6,302 nucleotides of DNA from Candidatus Kapaibacterium sp. GTDB taxonomy: Bacteria; Bacteroidota; Ignavibacteria; Kapaibacteriales; UBA2268. The notes below the pieces were generated by a model. That model worked only from the letters and a program-made list of their open reading frames with translations, was not told the DNA's origin and ran no database searches. This document shows, piece after piece, positions 1 to 5,250 of this stretch (positions are counted from its first letter, which is position 1; every line of letters begins with the position of its first letter). The translations under genes were made by a program, and so were the position numbers. The stretch spans positions 1-6,302 of the forward strand of contig JAQUZU010000056.1 of the NCBI GenBank assembly GCA_028691175.1, given 5' to 3'.

Positions 1-33
1 CGGATAATGAAAGAGATTGATGAGATTATGTAA
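1..33 (+). CDS. 3' end of an upstream gene (partial, unidentified)
   Basis: Frame 1 is open from the left edge and ends at TAA 31-33, giving RIMKEIDEIM. The charged, helical-looking tail is compatible with the end of a glycosyltransferase or similar enzyme, but ten residues are too few to assign a family. The plus-strand frame starting at base 3 also reaches a stop (TGA 15-17 or 18-20), so the reading frame itself is not certain. It lies upstream of, and in the same direction as, the GT2 gene, with about 160 bp between them that contain a candidate promoter. Confidence 0.35.
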   Translation, partial: RIMKEIDEIM

Positions 34-65
34 AGAAAGGGCGCGTGGCGCAAGCAGCCGGAGTG

Positions 66-87
66 GGAAATATTTCCTTCCGGAAAT
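66..87. repeat. Three-segment inverted repeat (GGAAAT / ATTTCC / GGAAAT)
   Basis: Positions 66-77 are a perfect 12-bp palindrome (GGAAATATTTCC). Its right half (72-77) can also pair with GGAAAT at 82-87 across a TTCC loop, and 78-85 is itself the palindrome TTCCGGAA. In RNA the middle segment could pair with either side, and only the 72-77/82-87 hairpin keeps all six pairs. It lies after the upstream gene end and before the candidate promoter at 109-126. No U-tract follows, so it is not a standard intrinsic terminator. It could be a weak 3' hairpin of the upstream transcript or a protein-binding palindrome. Confidence 0.4.
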
Positions 88-108
88 GATGATATTACAA
101 AATATTTG

Positions 109-126
109 AGTAATTTTGTATATAAT
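109..126 (+). promoter_or_regulatory. Candidate promoter for the GT2 gene
   Basis: AGTAATTTTGTATATAAT contains a perfect TATAAT (121-126) and, 2 nt upstream of it, TAATTTTG (111-118), which matches the Bacteroidota -7 consensus TAnnTTTG. No convincing -35 TTGACA lies 16-18 bp upstream of TATAAT. The distance from TATAAT to the GT2 start codon is 69 nt. A nearly identical 18-mer (15/18) lies ahead of asd at 6277-6294 on the other strand, which strengthens the case that the motif is functional. Which box is used cannot be settled from the sequence. Confidence 0.45.
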
Positions 127-212
127 ATCGGGTTATTTCTTTGGTAGTATGTCTTAATTCATCATTTGCCAAGTATCTGAAAATAAGGATGTTCAATGGA
201 AAAAGAAAATAA
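126..212 (+). pseudogene. 3' remnant of a second GT2 glycosyltransferase copy
   Basis: The frame containing position 141 is open from 126 (after an in-frame TAA at 123-125) to TAA 210-212. It encodes LVVCLNSSFAKYLK at 141-182, identical to residues 257-270 of the downstream GT2, and then IRMFNGKRK. The downstream GT2 continues with one extra YLK and then IKQYSEM. Aligning IRMF with IKQY suggests a true homologous C-terminus that has lost or never had the YLK triplet. There is no start codon or catalytic region, so it cannot be an intact gene. Its stop lies 17 bp inside the GT2 gene in another frame, the overlap expected between adjacent operon genes. It looks like what remains after deletion or recombination removed the body of an upstream GT2 copy. 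Confidence 0.5.
141..182 (+). repeat. 42-bp direct repeat, copy 1
   Basis: Identical to 964-1005 except at one position (A149 versus G972), with a copy-to-copy distance of 823 bp. The mismatch is synonymous in the GT2 frame (GTA/GTG, Val). This copy is noncoding for the downstream gene and sits directly before its Shine-Dalgarno sequence (AAGGA, 185-189) and start codon. With copy 2 it brackets essentially the whole GT2 reading frame. Confidence 0.9.
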
Positions 213-1038
213 ATTTAATTTATCTGAAAATTCCCAAGTAAGAACTTCTCGGGAGAACGAATCCGACGTTTCATCTTTAAATGCAAACGACAAACTATCA
301 GTAGTGATTATCACACATGACGAAGAAAAGAACATAGAACGCTGCTTGCAGGCAGTTCTGCCGGTGGCGGACGAAATAATTGTGGTAGATTCGTATTCTA
401 CCGACCATACCGAAGAGATTTGCAAAAAATTCGATGTGCGTTTTTTCCGGCACGCATGGGAAGACTATTCATCACAGAAAAATTACGCGAACAGCTTAGC
501 CAAATATAAATACATTCTGTCGTTAGATGCGGACGAAGCCTTATCAACCGAACTCGCCAATTCCATATCGGAAGAAAAAAAGCAGGGGTTTAATTACGAT
601 TGCTATGAATTTAACCGTTTAACATATTTTTGCGGCAAACCAATAAAACATTGCGGGTGGTATCCTGACAAGAAAATTCGGATATGGAATAAAACAAAAG
701 CACAATGGCAGGGCGTTCTTCACGAGACATTACAATTTACGACTACTCCCAAAAAGCGAAATTTGAACGGCGATTTGCTTCATTACTCATATTATTCGAT
801 AAAAGGACACATTGACCAAATTAATTCTTTTAGCGAAACAGCAGCCATTGAAGCGGTAAAACGTGGCAAGAAATCCAACCTGCTTCACATTTTCCTGAAT
901 CCTCTGTGGAAATTTATAAGTTCTTATTTTCTGCACCTCGGCTTTTTAGATGGTTTTCCGGGCTTGGTAGTGTGTCTTAATTCATCATTTGCCAAGTATC
1001 TGAAATATTTAAAAATCAAGCAGTATAGTGAAATGTAG
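196..1038 (+). CDS. Family 2 glycosyltransferase, WaaE/KdtX-like
   Basis: This is a 280-residue GT-A enzyme of the family that includes WaaE/KdtX LPS-core beta-glucosyltransferases. It transfers a sugar from a nucleotide donor to a lipid-linked or LPS acceptor on the cytoplasmic face of the inner membrane. The nucleotide-binding start is LSVVIITHDEEKNIERC (34-50), followed by VVDSYSTD (63-70). The metal-binding DXD-type motif is DADE (111-114), and WQGVLHE (171-177) is typical of the family. The hydrophobic, basic C-terminal part (about 228-275) fits membrane association. The start ATG has AAGGA six nt upstream, and no other in-frame ATG precedes the core. Residues 1-33 are a polar Asn/Ser/Glu-rich extension that family members usually lack. 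The gene converges on the GT4 gene. The exact sugar and acceptor cannot be read from sequence. Its codons 257-270 are repeat copy 2. Confidence 0.88.
   Translation: MEKENKFNLSENSQVRTSRENESDVSSLNANDKLSVVIITHDEEKNIERCLQAVLPVADEIIVVDSYSTDHTEEICKKFDVRFFRHAWEDYSSQKNYANSLAKYKYILSLDADEALSTELANSISEEKKQGFNYDCYEFNRLTYFCGKPIKHCGWYPDKKIRIWNKTKAQWQGVLHETLQFTTTPKKRNLNGDLLHYSYYSIKGHIDQINSFSETAAIEAVKRGKKSNLLHIFLNPLWKFISSYFLHLGFLDGFPGLVVCLNSSFAKYLKYLKIKQYSEM
964..1005 (+). repeat. 42-bp direct repeat, copy 2 (inside GT2)
   Basis: This is the in-frame copy encoding residues 257-270 (LVVCLNSSFAKYLK) of the GT2 enzyme, 41/42 identical to 141-182. Similarity stops abruptly at both edges at the DNA level. Being part of the coding frame, this is the ancestral context, and copy 1 is the displaced one. 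Confidence 0.9.
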
Positions 1039-1093
1039 CAATCTGATTGCAAAAAGTTATCGCAGGTCGCTGTTTTAAGAAAGCAAGTTTTCG

Positions 1094-2161
1094 TTATCCT
1101 TTTAAAAAGTAATCAATCAGAAATTCTTGGTTCTTCTCAAAGTCAAATTTTTGCAGAGCATAATTATATCCGCAATCTCCCATTTCTTCGCGTTTCTTTT
1201 TATCTTTTAGCAGCGCGATCAGCGCATCGGCAAAAGCTTCAGTGTCGTTCCAAGGAATTAAAAAGCCATTTTTGTTATCTTCTATTAATTCCGGTATACT
1301 TGAAGTATTAAATGCGACAATCGGTTTTCGGGCTCTCATTGCTTCTGCCAAAACATAACCAAACCCTTCCCATTCAGATGTAAGAATAAAAATATCTGTT
1401 TGCTGTAGAAATTCGTGAGGATTATTTACAAATCCGGACATTTCAACATAATTTTCAAGATGATTATCGGCTATCTGTTTGCGAATTTTGTTTTTTAATT
1501 CACCATCTCCTCCAATTATAAAATGGCAATCGATGTTTTTATCGTGTAATTTTTTAGCAATCGATACCAATAAATCGTGCCTTTTTTGATACGATAATCG
1601 TCCGATAGTCCCAATAACCGGTGTATTATGTTCTTCTTTTATGTTTTCGAAACCATTGAAAGATATGCCGTTATATAAAACTATAATTTTTTCGGCCGGG
1701 AATAAATCATTGTTATTCAGCAGAATAGAACGTTTTGTAGCCTCCGAATTAGCAATAATATCCGTTATACATTTTCCGAACAGATAGCGATTCAGCATGC
1801 TGTTTTTTATTGGAATATCACTGCCTCGGCGATAGATAATTCTTTTTATTCCTGCTTTTTTTGCTGCACAAGCCGCTGTCTTTAAATCTTTTGAAAAGTT
1901 CATAACCAAGACATCAAATTTCTCGGCTTCGAAAAAACGATATATGCCATGGCGTTTAAAAGGGCTGAGAAAACTTAAATTGGAAATATTAAATGCTTTG
2001 GTTCGCAAGTTGTCGTTGTTTGCCCGTTTAAGTAATTCGCTGTCTATATTCGATACAACAACAATTTGATGACCTTTTTTTGCAAGTGCGTTGGCATTAT
2101 CCAAATGCCATTTTTCGCCACCTCCCCAAACTTTAGCGCAATTAAAAAAGCATATTTTCAT
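1094..2161 (-). CDS. Family 4 glycosyltransferase (GT-B fold)
   Basis: This 355-residue cytoplasmic or peripheral-membrane enzyme is predicted to transfer a sugar from a nucleotide donor with retention, probably in LPS, O-antigen or capsule assembly. The N-terminal acceptor domain begins MKICFFNCAK and carries the Gly-rich WGGGEKW loop (12-18). The C-terminal donor domain opens at about 182 with VIGTIGRLSYQKRHDLL, followed by GGDGEL (217-222). It carries the E-x7-E signature of GT4 enzymes as E265 and E273 in EGFGYVLAE. Length is normal for the family and both domains are intact. No Shine-Dalgarno sequence is visible before the ATG (upstream bases are ATATCACTAAC on the coding strand), unlike the genes to its right. 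Base composition is clearly AT-richer than the neighbouring operon, suggesting a separate origin. It lies 83 bp downstream of the ABC permease on the same strand and convergent with the GT2 gene. Substrate unknown. Confidence 0.9.
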   Translation of the reverse strand: MKICFFNCAKVWGGGEKWHLDNANALAKKGHQIVVVSNIDSELLKRANNDNLRTKAFNISNLSFLSPFKRHGIYRFFEAEKFDVLVMNFSKDLKTAACAAKKAGIKRIIYRRGSDIPIKNSMLNRYLFGKCITDIIANSEATKRSILLNNNDLFPAEKIIVLYNGISFNGFENIKEEHNTPVIGTIGRLSYQKRHDLLVSIAKKLHDKNIDCHFIIGGDGELKNKIRKQIADNHLENYVEMSGFVNNPHEFLQQTDIFILTSEWEGFGYVLAEAMRARKPIVAFNTSSIPELIEDNKNGFLIPWNDTEAFADALIALLKDKKKREEMGDCGYNYALQKFDFEKNQEFLIDYFLKG

Positions 2162-2210
2162 GTTAGTGATATTTATTGGTTTTTAATTATTTGTCGTGTT
2201 TTTTTAACTT

Positions 2211-2247
2211 TGAACGCAATTGTATTCGCAGAATTACACCGCGTTTA
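2211..2247 (-). terminator. Hairpin at the 3' end of the permease gene (terminator-like, no U-tract)
   Basis: An outer stem pairs AACGC (2213-2217) with GCGTT (2241-2245). Inside it, TGTATTC (2221-2227) pairs with GAATTACA (2231-2238), with one bulged T and a GCA loop. The left outer arm on the coding strand includes the last base of the permease stop codon (TAA at 2247-2245). On the minus-strand transcript the bases after the stem are A-rich rather than U-rich, so it is not a classical intrinsic terminator. It may protect the operon 3' end, or partly separate the operon from the GT4 gene. It sits exactly at the composition boundary. Confidence 0.35.
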
Positions 2248-3051
2248 CCTATTCATAAATCGGGCAATCAAGGCGGTAAAAGCGAAAATCAGCGCCGACA
2301 CAAGAATTATGACCGCACCACTCGGCAGATCGAAAATAACGGAAAACACTATCCCGAAAAGCGCACCAAACAAGCCGAAAATAACAGATAATTTCGTCAT
2401 GTCCGCGAAAGTACGGGCGACAAGTTTCGCAGTTGCGGCGGGAATAACAAGAAATGAAGCAATCAAAACTATGCCGACAAGCTTAATCGAAAGCACAATT
2501 ACCATGCTGACCAGTGCGTTCAGCAGGTATTCGTCGCGCTTCGTTTTGACGCGATCCGCAGCGGCGAGTTCGGCATCGAAAGTACTGTAAGCCCAGCGTT
2601 TCCAACATCTTACAAGCGAGAAAAGCGTTACTGCCGCCATCACGGCGGAAGCAACAAGGTCATTCGTCCCTACCGCGAGAATCGACCCGAAAAGATACGA
2701 ATACGCATCGGCGGCGAAATTTTCCTTCATCGCGAGGAAAACCACGCCCAGCGCTACGCTCACCGCGAAGAAAATCCCGATTGACGTGTCCTGCTCGAGT
2801 CGCGTTTTCTCCTTTACCCACGTAATCGCAAGCGACACAAGCAAAGTAAACGGCACCGCCACCGCGAGCGGCTCGACCGCGAGAAGCAGTCCGAGAGCCA
2901 CTCCGCCGAAAGCCGCGTGCGCAAGCCCGTCGCCGAGGAAACTCATCTTTCGCTGCACTACGAATACACCCAACGCGCTGCCCATAAATGCTACGAGCAG
3001 TCCCGCAATCATTGCGCGGAGCATAAACGGCATCAGCAGAATATCAAGCAT
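2245..3051 (-). CDS. Zinc/manganese-type ABC transporter permease (ABC-3 family)
   Basis: This 268-residue inner-membrane permease, with about eight hydrophobic segments, matches the ZnuB/TroC/MntB family that imports divalent metal ions from a periplasmic binding protein. Family landmarks visible are SFLGDGLAHAAFGGVALG (37-54), DTSIGIFFAVSVALG (88-102), KLVGIVLIASFLVIPAATAKL (190-210, the most conserved block) and LPSGAVIILVSAL (242-254). The frame stays open upstream to an ATG at 3144, but that extension only overlaps the ATPase gene in another frame. The chosen ATG at 3051-3049 has GGAG seven nt upstream and overlaps the ATPase stop by 8 nt (ATGCTTGA), a clear translational-coupling arrangement. 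It is the last gene of the asd operon. Metal specificity (Zn versus Mn or Fe) cannot be decided from sequence, and no binding-protein gene is present in the window. Confidence 0.92.
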   Translation of the reverse strand: MLDILLMPFMLRAMIAGLLVAFMGSALGVFVVQRKMSFLGDGLAHAAFGGVALGLLLAVEPLAVAVPFTLLVSLAITWVKEKTRLEQDTSIGIFFAVSVALGVVFLAMKENFAADAYSYLFGSILAVGTNDLVASAVMAAVTLFSLVRCWKRWAYSTFDAELAAADRVKTKRDEYLLNALVSMVIVLSIKLVGIVLIASFLVIPAATAKLVARTFADMTKLSVIFGLFGALFGIVFSVIFDLPSGAVIILVSALIFAFTALIARFMNR

Positions 3052-3787
3052 TTCGGTGCTCCATTTCGCCAATATGGCCGATATTTCCGAAGACGCCGCG
3101 AATAATTTCGTCCGTGAATGCCTTTGCCGGAACGTCATACGCATAGACGCGATGATTCAGCATCAGCACCTTGTCCGAGAGATTGAACGCAGTGTTCCGG
3201 TCGTGCGTGATAGTTAGGACGGTCGTGTGATTTTCGAGGCGGAATTTCGCGATAATCTCCTCGATGTCGTCAATGGCTTTCATGTCGATTCCGGTTGCCG
3301 GTTCGTCGAGGATTAAAATTTTCGGGCGGCGTGCAAATGCGCGTGCCAGAAATGTGCGCTGGAGTTCGCCACCGGAAAGTGCGGAAATTTGTGTATCGCA
3401 GAAGTCTTCAAGTCCGGTATCGCAAAGAATTTTCTCGACGGTCTCTGCCTCGGATTTCGTGATTTTCCAAGCCCATTCGCCACGCAAGCCGTTCGCGACA
3501 AGTTCGCGGACAGTAGCCGGAAAGTTGCGGTCGCTTGTCTTCAATTGCGGAACATAGCCGATATTTTTCGGTTGCAATGCTTCCGGATTTTGCCCGAAAA
3601 TCTTAACTTCGCCGGTATAATTCGCATTCAGCCCGAGAATAATTTTCACAAGCGAAGTTTTGCCGGCACCGTTTGGTCCGACAATTGAAACATAATTGCC
3701 CTCCTCGACTGCGAAAGCTACATCTTCGAGTATCTGATTTCCGGCGATTTTATAACTGATTTGTTTGACTTCGAGCGCATAACTCAC
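3044..3787 (-). CDS. Metal ABC transporter ATP-binding protein (ZnuC-like)
   Basis: This 247-residue cytoplasmic ATPase powers the metal importer with the adjacent permease. All nucleotide-binding elements are intact: Walker A GPNGAGKTS (37-45), Q-loop Gln81 in YVPQ, ABC signature LSGGELQ (137-143), Walker B ILILDEP (157-163) and switch His195 in ITHD. The tail GNIGHIGEMEH contains histidines, as often seen in zinc-importer ATPases. The start codon is GTG (3787-3785), with AGGAG nine nt upstream inside the end of the flippase gene. No closer ATG fits the family N-terminus (SYALEVKQISYKI). Only 2 nt separate it from the flippase stop, and its own stop overlaps the permease start. Assignment to the zinc/manganese importer rests mainly on the adjoining ABC-3 permease. 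Confidence 0.92.
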   Translation of the reverse strand: MSYALEVKQISYKIAGNQILEDVAFAVEEGNYVSIVGPNGAGKTSLVKIILGLNANYTGEVKIFGQNPEALQPKNIGYVPQLKTSDRNFPATVRELVANGLRGEWAWKITKSEAETVEKILCDTGLEDFCDTQISALSGGELQRTFLARAFARRPKILILDEPATGIDMKAIDDIEEIIAKFRLENHTTVLTITHDRNTAFNLSDKVLMLNHRVYAYDVPAKAFTDEIIRGVFGNIGHIGEMEHRNA

Positions 3788-3789
3788 GA

Positions 3790-5250
3790 TTATTTTCTCC
3801 TGATAATTCGTTTAATAAGCGCAAGTTCGGATTGATTAAAAAAGCCGAGCACCTTCAGCAAGCCGACGAAAATCGCCAACGTTGCAATTTTAATCAAAAC
3901 ATTTTCAAGCGAGACCTCGAAGACGGTCAGTTCCATTGCCGCAAAATACGTTGCGGCGGTCGCCACGGCGATAATTCCGACGCGTTTCCATTCATACTGC
4001 AACGGATAGACTTTCTGCGAATAGTAATATAAAATTCCTGCCGCGATAAAATAGCTCAGAAGCGTCGTCCAAGCGGCGACTTCGTAGCCGTAAATCGGGA
4101 TTAGCGCGTAGTTTGCGGCAATATTCACCGCGCCGGCAATCAAAAGCGGAATCGGCAGATATTTCGTCGTCTTCGTAATTTGAATTCCCGCGGCGAACTG
4201 ATTATACGCACCATTAAAGAAATATGCCAGCAGAATTATCGGAATAATGTTCATACCCGAATAATATTGCGGATTAATTACCCGCCCGCCGATCGACGGT
4301 AGCTGGACAAAGTCCGAGAGAAAAAGCGCCGCACCGATAAACACCACTCCCGCGGTAAGCGTAAAATATGTGAAAATCCGGCTGAAAAGCTGCTTTGCGT
4401 CGCTATCCTCGAAATGGCTGAGATAAAACGGCTTCCACGCATATTCAAAAAGCGAAACGAACAGCATCATCGGAATTCCGAGACGGTAATTTACGCTGTA
4501 AAGTCCCAGAGTTTCCGCGCCGCAGAGTTGCTTTACGATAATGCGGTCAGAGACCTGCAGGACAATCTGCGAAAGCGACGCCGGCAAAGTCGGAAAGCCG
4601 AATACAAACATATCTTTCAGTAGCTTGCGGTCGAATTCGAGACGCAGATTTTTGATTATCAGCGGCAAAAGCACGGCACAGCCGACGAGATTTGCGAGCA
4701 GTTGCGCCCAGATTACGCCCGCAATTCCGGTTTCCATCACCGTTATAAACAGCATATTCAGAGCGAATACCAGGCAGATTATCATAAATTTCGTATATGC
4801 GAATTTCTTCGCCCGGCGCGTCATTCGGAGCATTCCGTACGGAATGTACATGATAATATCGGTCAGCGGAATAAATGCCGATAGAATAAACAGGGTGGTC
4901 GCATCGCTCCCGGAATAAAAATCGCCCGCAATAAACGGAGACGCCGCCACCAAAAACAGTGTGCACAGCCCGCCCAGCAAAGTCATCGAGAGAAAACTAT
5001 GCGAAAAAACTTTCTGCGTCCGGCGTTCGTCATCTTTTTTGAAAAAGCGGAAAAACGCCGACTCCATGCCGAAAGAATAAAATATCACAATCAGTGCGAA
5101 GTAGACGAAGACGTTATTGACTTCGCCTATTTCGCCCTTCGAAAGGAAATTCGTATAAATCGGGGTCAGCATAAACGTGATGAACCGTCCGAAGACGGTC
5201 ATCAAACCGTATATGACGGTATCGCCCGCGAGGCTTTTCAGACGTCCCAT
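3790..5250 (-). CDS. Polysaccharide flippase (Wzx-like, MOP superfamily)
   Basis: This is a 486-residue multi-spanning inner-membrane protein of the polysaccharide-biosynthesis/oligosaccharide-flippase family. It is predicted to move lipid-linked glycan from the cytoplasmic to the periplasmic face. The N-terminus GDTVIYGLMTVFGRFITFML and the following PIYTNFLSKGEIGEV are typical of the family, as is the later FRFFKK. The chain has about 12-14 hydrophobic segments from residue 10 to the C-terminus, ending in a basic tail (IKRIIRRK). The frame is open back to 5319, but the family start fits ATG 5250-5248, which shares one base with the asd stop (TAATG). The nearest SD-like GAGG is about 14 nt away, so initiation probably depends on ribosomes finishing asd. 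Length is normal. A MurJ-like lipid II role is an alternative, but nothing in the sequence favours it. No glycosyltransferase is fused or directly adjacent. Confidence 0.87.
   Translation of the reverse strand: MGRLKSLAGDTVIYGLMTVFGRFITFMLTPIYTNFLSKGEIGEVNNVFVYFALIVIFYSFGMESAFFRFFKKDDERRTQKVFSHSFLSMTLLGGLCTLFLVAASPFIAGDFYSGSDATTLFILSAFIPLTDIIMYIPYGMLRMTRRAKKFAYTKFMIICLVFALNMLFITVMETGIAGVIWAQLLANLVGCAVLLPLIIKNLRLEFDRKLLKDMFVFGFPTLPASLSQIVLQVSDRIIVKQLCGAETLGLYSVNYRLGIPMMLFVSLFEYAWKPFYLSHFEDSDAKQLFSRIFTYFTLTAGVVFIGAALFLSDFVQLPSIGGRVINPQYYSGMNIIPIILLAYFFNGAYNQFAAGIQITKTTKYLPIPLLIAGAVNIAANYALIPIYGYEVAAWTTLLSYFIAAGILYYYSQKVYPLQYEWKRVGIIAVATAATYFAAMELTVFEVSLENVLIKIATLAIFVGLLKVLGFFNQSELALIKRIIRRK

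Noticed and set aside
141..182. Repeat pair as attachment sites or insertion-sequence ends
   Set aside because: There is no integrase, transposase, inverted terminal repeat or target-site duplication. Copy 2 is ordinary coding sequence of the GT2 family, so a gene-duplication remnant is the simpler reading.
1038..1050. Possible intrinsic terminator GCAAT-CTG-ATTGC after the GT2 gene
   Set aside because: The stem is only 5 bp, has a 3-nt loop and is followed by A residues rather than a U-tract on the gene's strand.
2066..2590. Plus-strand open frame of 174 codons across the GT4/permease gap
   Set aside because: It runs antisense through the GT4 start and the permease 3' end, with no plausible domain. 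It is a shadow frame.
3052..3144. Extended start for the ABC permease at 3144
   Set aside because: The extra 31 residues lie wholly within the ATPase gene in another frame and look unlike the family. ATG 3051 has a well-placed GGAG.
4547..4966. Second minus-strand frame of 139 codons inside the flippase
   Set aside because: It is a +1/-1 frame of the flippase with Arg/Cys-rich translation and no family resemblance. The flippase frame itself is continuous, so there is no frameshift to explain.
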